A DNA stretch of 9,217 nt from an uncultured Eubacteriales bacterium. Lineage in GTDB: Bacteria > Bacillota > Clostridia > Christensenellales > UBA1242. The DNA lies in NCBI GenBank assembly GCA_948787875.1, contig CAQFKO010000043.1:1-9217 (forward strand), written 5' to 3'. Numbering within the stretch: the stretch's first letter is position 1; the number at the start of each line of letters is the position of its first letter. A program made the translations under genes and the position numbers. Below, piece after piece: positions 1-6,851 of this stretch. Under the pieces are notes generated by a model. The model ran no database searches. It was given only the letters and a program-made list of their open reading frames with translations, and was not told the origin of the DNA.

Positions 1-289
1 TTGTTTCTTTAAAAGAACTTGGACTGACATTTTCTCTGTCTACGGGAATTCCGCCACATTTTTTTAAAAACCAACCCAAAAGCTTGTTTTTAAAAAGTTC
101 TACCTTTGCCAAAAAATGAAATTTTTTTACAAGTTTTATATCATAAAGAATGGGGTCGATATTTGTGTAGTGATTGCTTGTTGCAATGCACCTTTTCTTT
201 TTGGGCAGATTTTTTTTGCCGATAACCTTTGTTGGATAAATTATTGTTAAAGGCAAATACAATATTATAAATGCTAAAACAAACAGCAT
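1..289 (-). CDS. plsC: 1-acyl-sn-glycerol-3-phosphate acyltransferase (PlsC family), N-terminal part
   Basis: Partial gene: 96 N-terminal codons are present and the rest lies beyond the left edge. PlsC enzymes transfer an acyl chain to the sn-2 position of lysophosphatidic acid, giving phosphatidic acid for membrane phospholipids. They act at the inner face of the membrane. Visible here are a short hydrophobic N-terminus (residues 2-18), the acyltransferase motif I NHxxxxD (SNHYTNIDP, H40 and D45 as the catalytic pair) and motif II-like GGIPVDRE at 79-86, all with the usual spacing. The start ATG at 289-287 is preceded by AGGAGA (295-300), which overlaps the stop codon of the upstream flavoprotein gene, so translation is probably coupled. 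It is the last visible gene of the scpAB operon. Family assignment is firm; exact acyl acceptor specificity is inferred. Confidence 0.9.
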   Translation of the reverse strand, partial: MLFVLAFIILYLPLTIIYPTKVIGKKNLPKKKRCIATSNHYTNIDPILYDIKLVKKFHFLAKVELFKNKLLGWFLKKCGGIPVDRENVSPSSFKET

Positions 290-299
290 ATTTTTCTCC

Positions 300-1541
300 T
301 TAAAAATTTATATCTTTAAAATCACTTGCACAAGTTGCGGCAGTTGAAAATGCCAACTGCAAATTAAATCCGCCCGTTAATGCATCTATATCTAAAACCT
401 CTCCAATAAAATATAAGTTATTCACAAATTTGCTTTTCATGTATTTTGGATTGATTTCTTTTAAGTTTATTCCTCCCGCAGTTACCACCGCAGAATTAAA
501 ACCTTCAAGCACTTTTGGAATTATTTGAAAATTTTTGAGCAATACGGCAAGATTTTTTCTAAGTTCTTTGTTCATTTGATTGGCTTTCATTGTTAAGTTG
601 ACCTTTAAGCGCTTTGCAAAAATTTGCGACAAAGATTTTGGCAGAAGCCCTTCTAAAAGCGTTGAAACTTGCTTAGCACCCATTGAAGCAATATCTCTGT
701 CTATTCTAAGCAAAAGCGTTTCTATTGAAAGTGCCGGTTTAAAATCGATAAAAAGTTCAACAGCATTTAAATCTAGTCTGTTTATGTAACTTGATAATGA
801 TAGTGCAATCGGACCAGAAATTCCGTTTTTTGTGAAAAGCATTTCGCCGATTTCGCTAACATATACCGGCTTTTCCTTATCTTTTTGTTTGGCAGAAAGT
901 CTTACATTTTTTAAACTTAACCCTTCCACTTTTTCAAGTTCAGAGCCTTTTAAATCAATCGCACAAAGTGCGGGAACAGGCGTTATAATTGTATGCCCGA
1001 CAGCTTTTGCAAATTCATAGCCGTCTCCCGTTGAGCCCGTTGACGGATAACTTAATCCTCCTGTAGCAACAATTACCGCATCAAAATTAATTTGTTTTCC
1101 GCCCACAACAACTGCCGTTGCCAAACCGTTTTCCGTTATTATTTTTTCAATATTTGAATTAAGGTTAACACAAACGCCCGCCCATTTCATTGCACGTTCT
1201 AAACCCTTTATTATGTCGCTGGATTTATCACTTTCGGGAAAAACTCTGTTACCTCTTTCCACCTTTAACGGAATTTGCAAGTCTTCAAAAAATGCACGCG
1301 TATCTACTGAGTTAAACCTTGTTACCGCGCCCATAACAAACTTTTTTCCGTTAACAACATTTTTCAAAAATTCTTCGCCGACAGTTGCATTTGTTACGTT
1401 ACATCTTCCTTTGCCGGTTATATAAATTTTTTTTCCGAGCTTTTCATTTTTTTCAAACAAAGAAACACTGTGACCTTTTCTTGCAATTAATGTTGCGCAA
1501 AGCATTCCTGCCGCTCCGCCACCGATAACACAAACCTTCAT
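300..1541 (-). CDS. NAD(P)/FAD-dependent oxidoreductase, BaiN/HI0933 (YtfP/YhiN) family
   Basis: A 413-residue flavoprotein of full family length. The N-terminal Rossmann dinucleotide-binding motif is GGGAAG at residues 7-12, followed by E30 at the end of beta-2, which would bind the ribose of FAD. The family signature GKKIYITGKGRCNVTN spans 36-51. A second nucleotide-binding element, VATGG, lies at 158-162, and the C-terminal FAD contact GEVLDIDALTGGFN is at 380-393. The family is widespread and is often annotated as aminoacetone oxidase or HI0933-like protein; the BaiN member reduces bile acid intermediates, but the physiological substrate of most members is unknown and none is claimed here. 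ATG at 1541 has AAAGGTG as a ribosome binding site. It lies 37 bp behind rluB and 10 bp before plsC. In many Clostridia a cmk gene sits between this gene and plsC; it is absent here. Confidence 0.9.
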   Translation of the reverse strand: MKVCVIGGGAAGMLCATLIARKGHSVSLFEKNEKLGKKIYITGKGRCNVTNATVGEEFLKNVVNGKKFVMGAVTRFNSVDTRAFFEDLQIPLKVERGNRVFPESDKSSDIIKGLERAMKWAGVCVNLNSNIEKIITENGLATAVVVGGKQINFDAVIVATGGLSYPSTGSTGDGYEFAKAVGHTIITPVPALCAIDLKGSELEKVEGLSLKNVRLSAKQKDKEKPVYVSEIGEMLFTKNGISGPIALSLSSYINRLDLNAVELFIDFKPALSIETLLLRIDRDIASMGAKQVSTLLEGLLPKSLSQIFAKRLKVNLTMKANQMNKELRKNLAVLLKNFQIIPKVLEGFNSAVVTAGGINLKEINPKYMKSKFVNNLYFIGEVLDIDALTGGFNLQLAFSTAATCASDFKDINF

Positions 1542-1578
1542 ACTTTCACCTTTAAAAATATTTTATTAAAATTTTGTT

Positions 1579-2286
1579 TTATAAAGATTTCAAATATTCC
1601 AGCTCAGATGGTCTAAGAGGTCTAACCGTTCCTCTGGTTAGTCCGCCCAATCTGATTTCGCCAATTGCAACTCTTTTAAGAAAAATTACATTATAATTGT
1701 ATTTATCAAAAATTTTGCGGATTTCACGATTTTTGCCCTCTTTTAACACCACTTCAAGAGATGTTTTGCGGTTTTTGATTTCTTTTATTCGTATTTCGCA
1801 TTCCTTAAATTTTGTTCCGTCAACAAGCTCAACACCGCTTTGCATATTTTTTACATCTTCTTTTGTTACTTCGCCCTCAACTTTAACCGAATAAAGCTTT
1901 GAAACTTCGTGTTTTGGTCTTGTTATCTTTTGAGCAATTTCTCCGTCATTGGTAAAAAGCAACAGACCCTCTGAATTAAAATCGAGTCTGCCGACCGGCA
2001 TTAAATTTTTGTAATTATCGGGCAACAATTCCATAACAGTTTTTCGCTCTCTGTCGTCGGAAACTGTTGTTAAATAGCCCTTTGGTTTATGCATCATTAT
2101 ATAAGTAAACTTTGTTGGAAGAGTTACCCTTTTTCCGTCCACTCTTACATTATCTTTTTCAGACACATCAAAGGCAAGGTTTGATACAACCTTGCCGTTA
2201 ACAGTTATTCTTCCTTCAAGCACGAACTGCTCGCACTTTCTTCTTGACGCCAGACCTGTGCCGGCTAAAAATTTGTTTATTCTCAT
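1579..2286 (-). CDS. rluB: 23S rRNA pseudouridine synthase, RluB/RsuA family
   Basis: A 235-residue protein with an N-terminal S4 RNA-binding domain (residues 1-48, starting MRINKFLAGTGLASRRKCEQ) followed by the RsuA/RluB catalytic domain. The catalytic aspartate is D102 in GRLDFNSEGLLLFTND. Also present are the KPKGYLTT loop near 67-74 and the C-terminal EGKNREIRKIF element typical of the family. It converts a uridine in rRNA to pseudouridine; by homology with Bacillus subtilis YpuL/RluB the target is probably in helix 90 of 23S rRNA, which is inferred. The gene follows dacB by 12 bp; spmA and spmB, which separate dacB and rluB in Bacillus and many Clostridia, are missing. The ribosome binding site is weak (AAAAGAAAA), consistent with coupled translation. 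Confidence 0.92.
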   Translation of the reverse strand: MRINKFLAGTGLASRRKCEQFVLEGRITVNGKVVSNLAFDVSEKDNVRVDGKRVTLPTKFTYIMMHKPKGYLTTVSDDRERKTVMELLPDNYKNLMPVGRLDFNSEGLLLFTNDGEIAQKITRPKHEVSKLYSVKVEGEVTKEDVKNMQSGVELVDGTKFKECEIRIKEIKNRKTSLEVVLKEGKNREIRKIFDKYNYNVIFLKRVAIGEIRLGGLTRGTVRPLRPSELEYLKSL

Positions 2287-2298
2287 TTTTCTTTTGAA

Positions 2299-3486
2299 CT
2301 AAAATTTCTCAATAATCTTTTTTAGAATATCTTCAAAATTAGTTTCTTCCTCTATGAATATAGTATATAGTTTTTCAGAAAAAATCAAGTTATTTTCCAA
2401 CTCAATTTTAAATGTTGCAACACTTTGCAAATTTTCACTTGAAACAAGTGGCTTTTGATCATAAACAACATTGCCTTTGACCTTGCTAAGCTCATCGAGT
2501 TTTAGCGGATAGTAAACATCTTCTTTTATTGCAAGAGGTAGTCCGACTGCTTTTTTATTTTCGCCGGAATATTTTGTAACCTCACCTTTGTCTAGAAGTT
2601 TTACAAGTTTATATTCATAAAAAGCTTTTTCAATTAAATTAGCAGATTCTTCAAACATCGGCACACAATTAAGCACAACACAAATCACCTGCATATTGCC
2701 CCTTGTTGCACTTCCAACAAAACATCTTCCCGCCTTTTTTGTATAGCCTGTTTTTACGCCGTCTGCATCAGACATATTCTTTAAAAGTTTATTTTTGTTT
2801 TTTAAAAGCCTGATTTTGTATTTTTTGTCTAGTTCATTATCAATAACTTTTTCTTTGCTAGAAACTATTGTTTTGAAGGTTTGATTTTTCATTGCATAAG
2901 CAGTAACTTTTGCTAGCTCCAATGCCGTTGTATAGTGGTTGTCGTCATGCAAGCCATTAACGGTAACTAAATGAGTATTTTGTAAGCCGAGATTTAAACA
3001 AAAAGAATTCATTTTGTTTATAAAATTTTCTACACTTCCGCTAACAATAATCGCAATTGCAACAGCGCTGTCATTTCCCGAGCGAAGCATAAGACCATAT
3101 AAAAGTTCTCTTAAAGTTAAATGTTCGCCTTTTTTTAAATATATGCTTGAACCCTCTATGCCAACGGCTTCTTTTGGAATCTCATGTTTTTGGTCAAGGT
3201 CTTTTCCGCTTTCAATTGCAACAATGGCTGTAATTATTTTTGTTGTGCTTGCCATAGGAAGTCTTTTGTTTTCGTCTTTTGCATAAAGCAATCTTCCCGT
3301 AGAAGCCTCAATGGTTGCCATACCTTCTGCACTTGTTAAAGGCGGAACTTTTTTTGCTGAGGCGCTTGCCACCATGCCAAAATCAGAAAAACACATAAGA
3401 ATGACAAAAACACAAACTAGCATTAAAATCTGCAAAAATGCCCAGATTTTTCCGCAAATTGATGTATTTTTGATTGATTTTTCCAT
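2299..3486 (-). CDS. dacB: D-alanyl-D-alanine carboxypeptidase (serine, peptidase S11), DacB-like
   Basis: A penicillin-binding protein that removes the terminal D-Ala from peptidoglycan stem peptides outside the membrane. With the start at the ATG 3486 it has 395 residues. A long N-terminal signal segment (hydrophobic core about 14-38, then an Ala/Ser-rich stretch ending ASASAKK) is followed by the S11 transpeptidase domain with all three active-site motifs: S80-T-T-K83, S136-G-N138 and K245-T-G. A beta-rich C-terminal domain and a C-terminal amphipathic helix (ending FEDILKKIIEKF) are likely to hold it on the membrane. The frame can be extended 20 codons to a TTG at 3546, but that lies inside ytfJ. 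The ATG at 3486 is 1 bp after the ytfJ stop and has GGGAAG at 3497-3502. Position next to ytfJ and rluB, downstream of scpAB, matches spore-cortex-associated dacB of Bacillus, but a vegetative role is equally possible. Confidence 0.93.
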   Translation of the reverse strand: MEKSIKNTSICGKIWAFLQILMLVCVFVILMCFSDFGMVASASAKKVPPLTSAEGMATIEASTGRLLYAKDENKRLPMASTTKIITAIVAIESGKDLDQKHEIPKEAVGIEGSSIYLKKGEHLTLRELLYGLMLRSGNDSAVAIAIIVSGSVENFINKMNSFCLNLGLQNTHLVTVNGLHDDNHYTTALELAKVTAYAMKNQTFKTIVSSKEKVIDNELDKKYKIRLLKNKNKLLKNMSDADGVKTGYTKKAGRCFVGSATRGNMQVICVVLNCVPMFEESANLIEKAFYEYKLVKLLDKGEVTKYSGENKKAVGLPLAIKEDVYYPLKLDELSKVKGNVVYDQKPLVSSENLQSVATFKIELENNLIFSEKLYTIFIEEETNFEDILKKIIEKF

Positions 3487-3487
3487 A

Positions 3488-3880
3488 TTATTTTTTCTTC
3501 CCAAAAGTTTCAGATAAAAATTTTGCCACTTCCGGAACAGCTTCAATCAATTTTTCGACTGCTGATTTTGCATCAATTTTTATTAAACTCACTTCTTTTC
3601 CGTCAATTATCAAAAAACCGATTGGTTGTAAATTCAAACCCGCACCAGAGCCTCCTGCAAAAGGATATTCTGTTTCTTTTTTTATTTCTTTTAATTCAGA
3701 ATAATATTCACCGCCACCCGAAACAAATCCCACAGTTGCCTTTGTAAGCGGAATAATTGTTACGCTCGCCGTTGTTGCTATTGGTTTTCCAATAACAATG
3801 TCAACATCAATAAGTGATCGAATATTTTTCATTGCCGTTGACATTACTTCTTCTATCTTGTTATTAAAATTATCTTTCAT
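3488..3880 (-). CDS. ytfJ: GerW family sporulation protein YtfJ
   Basis: A 130-residue protein matching the YtfJ/GerW family, slightly shorter than common members because the C-terminal tail is brief. Family hallmarks are the N-terminal helix with VMSTAMKNIRSLIDVDIVIGKPI (split around residues 12-34), the strand-loop element IIPLTKATVGFVSGGGEY at 42-59, the glycine-rich PFAGGSGAG at 73-81 and QPIGFLII at 85-92. In Bacillus the protein is present in the spore and is needed for activity of the cortex-lytic enzyme SleB during germination; the biochemical mechanism is not established. The ATG has a strong AAAGGAG ribosome binding site and overlaps the end of the DUF2953 gene by 11 bp. It is not proof of sporulation, because homologues occur in some lineages not known to form spores. 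Confidence 0.92.
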   Translation of the reverse strand: MKDNFNNKIEEVMSTAMKNIRSLIDVDIVIGKPIATTASVTIIPLTKATVGFVSGGGEYYSELKEIKKETEYPFAGGSGAGLNLQPIGFLIIDGKEVSLIKIDAKSAVEKLIEAVPEVAKFLSETFGKKK

Positions 3881-4427
3881 TATATAATCTCCTTTCTTTT
3901 TTGGTTTCTATTGCCGCTCCGAAAATTGCGGATAAAACTTGCATAAAACTTATGCTAACAACAATATCAAAGGTCAGTTCCAAATTATCCTGCCCAAAGG
4001 TCGGCTTAATATCATTATAAAGTTTTACATTGTCATACTTTTGAGAAAGATAGCTATACGCCGTGTAAACTATCGACGAAACACTGCCACACACAATTGC
4101 GGAAGAAAATGAATTTTCAGCAAAACCGCCCGTGAAGAACAGTTCGATTTTTTTTATATCCATTTTTCCGAGCAACTTGGTGGCAAACTTTTTCATGAAC
4201 GGCGAACTATATGAAGAAGAAATCGCGTCCGCCAAATTGCTTATATAAACCTTTCCGGCATCTATATAAATCATACCGCACAAGATTTTTACAAACAGAA
4301 TTTTAATGCTGTAATAGCCTTTCATTTTCAGCAAATTAAAGTGTGCCATCATTCTTGATTTTATTGGAAAAATCATTATAAGTAATATCAGCACCAAAAC
4401 AAAAAAAACTATAAGCAGATTTCTCAT
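3870..4427 (-). CDS. DUF2953 domain membrane-anchored protein (YtfI-like)
   Basis: A 185-residue protein with one N-terminal transmembrane segment (residues 3-22) followed by a soluble domain resembling DUF2953, including the CGSVSSIVYTAYSYL helix and the PTFGQDNLELTFDIVVSIS strand region. The B. subtilis counterpart is YtfI, which is also encoded directly next to ytfJ. No molecular function is known for the family. The gene overlaps ytfJ by 11 bp, which points to coupled translation and a shared role. It is separated from scpB by a 44-bp AT-only stretch. No clear ribosome binding site precedes the first ATG, so the start is less certain than for its neighbours, although it places the hydrophobic anchor at the extreme N-terminus as expected. 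Assignment rests on topology, local similarity and the conserved ytfI-ytfJ pairing. Confidence 0.8.
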   Translation of the reverse strand: MRNLLIVFFVLVLILLIMIFPIKSRMMAHFNLLKMKGYYSIKILFVKILCGMIYIDAGKVYISNLADAISSSYSSPFMKKFATKLLGKMDIKKIELFFTGGFAENSFSSAIVCGSVSSIVYTAYSYLSQKYDNVKLYNDIKPTFGQDNLELTFDIVVSISFMQVLSAIFGAAIETKKERRLYNER

Positions 4428-4471
4428 ACTTATAGTTTGTGAAAAAATTTTATAATTATTAAAAAAATTTT

Positions 4472-5140
4472 TTAAAGTTCTTCATATTCAACATTTGCCA
4501 AATCAGAGCTTGCAATTTGTTCCAATTGTTTATCCAAATCACTTTCAATTTCGCTTTCGGACTTTTCTTCAATCGGCGGAATATTTCTGTTAAACAAACT
4601 GTCAGAATAATTTTCTCTTATCTTTTGAATATTCTCCAAAAGCTCATTATAGTCTGGAAGGTCAGAAATTGAAGAAATATTAAAACGCTTTAAAAACTCG
4701 TCGGTAGTTCCAAAAATTGCAGGTTTACCCACACTGTCTTTGTGACCCACAACCTCAATTAATTTGTGTTCAAGCAAAATGTTAATGGCATAGTCAGAAT
4801 TAACGCCTCTTACCTCTTCAATCTCCATTCTTGTAACCGGCTGTTTATATGCAACTATTGCAATGGTTTCAAGTGTTGCCTTTGTTAAATTTCTTTCTCT
4901 TATTGGGTTTAAAACAAGAGCCACTTGGTCTGCATAATCAGAATTTGTTGAAAGTTGAAGCTTTTTATTAAAACTCAAAAGTTTTATTCCGCTTGCACCA
5001 TTATATTTTTCTTGAAGTTTTTCAACCGCATCGTCAATATCTTTTTGTTTTAAATTGAATTTAAAGCAAAGGTCTGACACCAAAACCGGCTCGCCCGCAA
5101 CAAATAAAATGCTCTCTATTATATTTTCTAAGTTTTCCAT
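4472..5140 (-). CDS. scpB: SMC-ScpA complex protein ScpB
   Basis: ScpB is the winged-helix kleisin partner that binds ScpA as a dimer in the SMC condensin complex, which organises and segregates the chromosome. Using the ATG at 5140 the protein has 222 residues. Two tandem winged-helix domains are visible: the first from ENIIESILFVAGEPV near the N-terminus, the second carrying the family signature TLETIAIVAYKQPVTR (89-104), EEVRGVNSDYA and GKPAIFGTT (138-146), then DLPDY. The C-terminal tail after about residue 185 is acidic and probably disordered. The frame extends 7 codons upstream, but that start lacks a ribosome binding site and overlaps scpA by 20 bp; ATG 5140 has GGAGAG at 5145-5150 and begins 1 bp after the scpA stop. 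Confidence 0.95.
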   Translation of the reverse strand: MENLENIIESILFVAGEPVLVSDLCFKFNLKQKDIDDAVEKLQEKYNGASGIKLLSFNKKLQLSTNSDYADQVALVLNPIRERNLTKATLETIAIVAYKQPVTRMEIEEVRGVNSDYAINILLEHKLIEVVGHKDSVGKPAIFGTTDEFLKRFNISSISDLPDYNELLENIQKIRENYSDSLFNRNIPPIEEKSESEIESDLDKQLEQIASSDLANVEYEEL

Positions 5141-5141
5141 A

Positions 5142-6044
5142 TTACTCTCCGTCATACTCATTTGTGGTTTCTTCGGTTAATCTTGAAGACTCGTCCGCAT
5201 TTTTTATGATATCTATATCTTCAAAAAGTTCGTTTTGCCTAACCATTATATATTGTCTTTTTAAAAGCTCTAATAAAGCCAAAAAAGTGTTTATTATTTC
5301 ACTGCGAGTGATTTGCTGTTCAAAAAGCTCACTGAACTTAAACTCAACCCTTTCCAAAAGCATATCTTTTATCTGCGAAATTTTTTGAGCAACCGTAAAT
5401 CTGTCTTTAACAATCTTTTTTTCTTCAACGGCTTCTGCTCGAATTGTCACCTTTTGCATAAGGTTTGAAAAGGCAGCAATAAGCGCATCAACTTGAAGCT
5501 TTTCGGGAAGTTCATATTTAAACTCACCAACAGTGCTGTCGGGTGCCTTGTAAAATTTGCAAACATCTTCAAGCGGCGCAAGTTTTTCACTTTGCTCTTT
5601 GAATAATTTATACTCTTCAATTTGCCTTATAAGCCTAACCTCAGGGTCTTCTTCGTCAGAAAGCTCGGGCTCTCGCGGAAGCAAATGTTTTGATTTTATT
5701 TCAAGCAAGGTTGCCGACATACTTATAAATTCGCTGGCTTTTTCCACATCTATGTCATCAATATTTTGCATAAATTGAAGATATTGCTCGGTTATATCAG
5801 ACAAAAATATATCACAAATATCAATTTTTGTTATTTTTATTAAATGCAAAAGCAAATCAAGAGGGCCTTCAAATTGGTCTAGCTTAAACTTATAATCGTC
5901 CTCTTCTGTTTCTTCCAAAATTTCAAGTGACTTTTTATCCAATTTTGTCACATCAAAAATCGGCGAAGTTTCCGCGTTTATGTTCTCGGGATTTTCACCA
6001 TCATTAATTTCTGATTTATCATTCAATTCAAATTCTTCTTCCAT
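5142..6044 (-). CDS. scpA: Segregation and condensation protein ScpA (kleisin)
   Basis: The kleisin subunit that bridges the heads of the SMC dimer and recruits ScpB. The canonical family start, YKFKLDQFEGPLDLLLHLI, begins only at residue 51; the helical N-terminal domain binding the SMC neck follows, then a charged linker, then the C-terminal winged helix with FSELFEQQITRSEIINTFLALLELLK and QNELFEDIDI, which binds the SMC head. The first 50 residues form an extra, strongly acidic segment (about 19 Asp/Glu against 4 Lys), making the protein 300 residues instead of the usual about 250. There is no internal Met before the domain, and the first ATG has an AGGAT ribosome binding site 9 nt upstream, so the extension is probably real. 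It starts 2 bp after the M50 protease gene stop. Confidence 0.95.
   Translation of the reverse strand: MEEEFELNDKSEINDGENPENINAETSPIFDVTKLDKKSLEILEETEEDDYKFKLDQFEGPLDLLLHLIKITKIDICDIFLSDITEQYLQFMQNIDDIDVEKASEFISMSATLLEIKSKHLLPREPELSDEEDPEVRLIRQIEEYKLFKEQSEKLAPLEDVCKFYKAPDSTVGEFKYELPEKLQVDALIAAFSNLMQKVTIRAEAVEEKKIVKDRFTVAQKISQIKDMLLERVEFKFSELFEQQITRSEIINTFLALLELLKRQYIMVRQNELFEDIDIIKNADESSRLTEETTNEYDGE
5145..5150 (-). promoter_or_regulatory. Ribosome binding site deciding the scpB start
   Basis: GGAGAG on the minus strand lies 4 nt ahead of the ATG at 5140, inside the final codons of scpA. This supports the downstream start for scpB over the ATG at 5161, which has no such sequence ahead of it. 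Confidence 0.7.
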
Positions 6045-6046
6045 TG

Positions 6047-6721
6047 TTAAAATCCTAGTATTATTGAAAACAATTTTATTAGCCCGTCCATCAAAAGACC
6101 TGCCGTATAATCATAATAAAGTATGTATGCTCCCGTTATTATAAAGAGCAAATAAATTATAAACGAATATCTTTTCATAAAAACCAAAAAACTGTTTTCG
6201 GTTTTGCACAAACTGCTTACAAGATTATAACCGTCTAACGGATAAATCGGCAAAATATTAAAAAACGCAAGCATAAAGTTAAATGATACCGAAATGGTTA
6301 AAAATCTTTCCAATAACTGCCCATATAAATTATTAAACAAAAATTGAGGGCAAAATCTTAGCAAAAGCATGTATATAAACAAAAATATAATTCCAAGCAA
6401 TAAGTTTGTAAGAACTCCCGCAATGGAAACCAAAAACATACTTTTTTTGCCATGCTTGAAATTTCGGCTATCTATCGGAACAGGTTTTGCCCAGCCGAAT
6501 CTAAACAAGAACAAAAATAAAAAGCCTTTCCAATCAAAATGTGCGTGAGGAGCAAGCGTATATCTGCGCATTGCAACGGCTGTGTAGTCGCCTTCATGTT
6601 TTGCCGCAAACGCATGGGCAAATTCATGAAACGGCATTGCAACAAACATTGCCATTATTGTTGCAACTATACTGAGCAATATTTGCACAAATTCCATTTG
6701 CAATAAAGCGGGATAAAGCAT
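6047..6721 (-). CDS. Site-2 protease family (peptidase M50) membrane zinc metalloprotease
   Basis: A 224-residue intramembrane metalloprotease homologue. The zinc-binding HExxH motif is H32-E33-F-A-H36 within the first membrane segment. GWAKPVPID follows near 76-84, then the A-G-x3-N element of the next helix, and NILPIYPLDG at 155-164, whose D163 would be the third zinc ligand. About five hydrophobic segments are visible; no PDZ or CBS domain is attached, so it belongs to the small group typified by Bacillus YwhC. Its substrate is unknown. A homologue directly upstream of scpA is common in Clostridia. The frame can be extended 16 codons to 6769, but that lies within the -35 box; ATG 6721 has a perfect AGGAGG and is the start. 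It is the first gene of the scpAB operon. Confidence 0.92.
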   Translation of the reverse strand: MLYPALLQMEFVQILLSIVATIMAMFVAMPFHEFAHAFAAKHEGDYTAVAMRRYTLAPHAHFDWKGFLFLFLFRFGWAKPVPIDSRNFKHGKKSMFLVSIAGVLTNLLLGIIFLFIYMLLLRFCPQFLFNNLYGQLLERFLTISVSFNFMLAFFNILPIYPLDGYNLVSSLCKTENSFLVFMKRYSFIIYLLFIITGAYILYYDYTAGLLMDGLIKLFSIILGF

Positions 6722-6727
6722 ACTTTG

Positions 6728-6733
6728 CCTCCT
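6728..6733 (-). promoter_or_regulatory. Ribosome binding site deciding the M50 protease start
   Basis: A perfect AGGAGG, 6 nt ahead of ATG 6721. It begins almost at the predicted transcription start, so the 5' leader is only about 12-16 nt. The longer reading frame upstream would include promoter sequence and can be set aside. Confidence 0.85.
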
Positions 6734-6740
6734 AAATAAA

Positions 6741-6769
6741 ATTATATCAAAATAAATTGATATAGTCAA
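6741..6769 (-). promoter_or_regulatory. Sigma-A-type promoter of the M50-scpA-scpB operon
   Basis: On the minus strand: -35 TTGACT (6769-6764), a 17-bp spacer, and -10 TATAAT (6746-6741), with TGA immediately before the -10 box, which is the extended -10 form TGn. Only one base differs from the full consensus of both hexamers. Transcription would start near 6733-6737. The position between the dacF terminator and the first gene of the next co-directional cluster fits. An inverted repeat fills the spacer and overlaps the -10 box. Confidence 0.85.
6743..6764. repeat. Perfect inverted repeat inside the promoter (candidate operator)
   Basis: Arms of 8 bp, TATATCAA and TTGATATA, separated by 6 bp (aataaa on the plus strand). 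It covers the whole promoter spacer and the first four bases of the -10 box, up to the edge of the -35 box. A further partial copy, TATCAA, lies at 6772-6777 just upstream of the -35. The placement is typical of a repressor site, but the arms are AT-rich and no regulator is identified. Confidence 0.5.
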
Positions 6770-6807
6770 ATTATCAAGGCACTAAATAATGCTTGCAAAG
6801 TTTATAC

Positions 6808-6838
6808 AAAAAAATAAAAAGCCGAACAATGTCGACTT
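6808..6838 (-). terminator. Rho-independent terminator behind dacF
   Basis: Read on the minus strand, AAGTCGA (6838-6832), a 6-nt loop, and TCGGCTT (6825-6819) form a 7-bp stem with one G-U pair, followed by a T-rich run broken by a single A (down to 6808). It begins 13 bp after the dacF stop and separates dacF from the scpAB operon promoter. The stem is short, so some read-through is possible. Confidence 0.8.
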
Positions 6839-6851
6839 ATTATTTTTTTAT

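Noticed and set aside
3487..3546. 20-codon N-terminal extension of the DacB-like protein from a TTG start
   Set aside because: It lies inside ytfJ, uses TTG, and would put about 30 polar residues ahead of the signal segment; the ATG at 3486, adjacent to the ytfJ stop, is the natural start.
4428..4471. AT-only gap between scpB and the DUF2953 gene with A-run/T-run symmetry, as a possible terminator or internal promoter
   Set aside because: The TTTAAAAAATTTTTTTAA symmetry has no GC pairs and no loop, so it cannot act as an intrinsic terminator. A TTTAAA-16-TATAAA pairing is no better than chance in such AT-rich DNA.
6831..6838. 0A-box-like sequence (GTCGACA, one mismatch to TTCGACA) near the dacF end
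   Set aside because: It is part of the terminator stem and lies downstream of dacF; no other TGTCGAA/TTCGACA match was found in the window, so there is no evidence of Spo0A-type control here.
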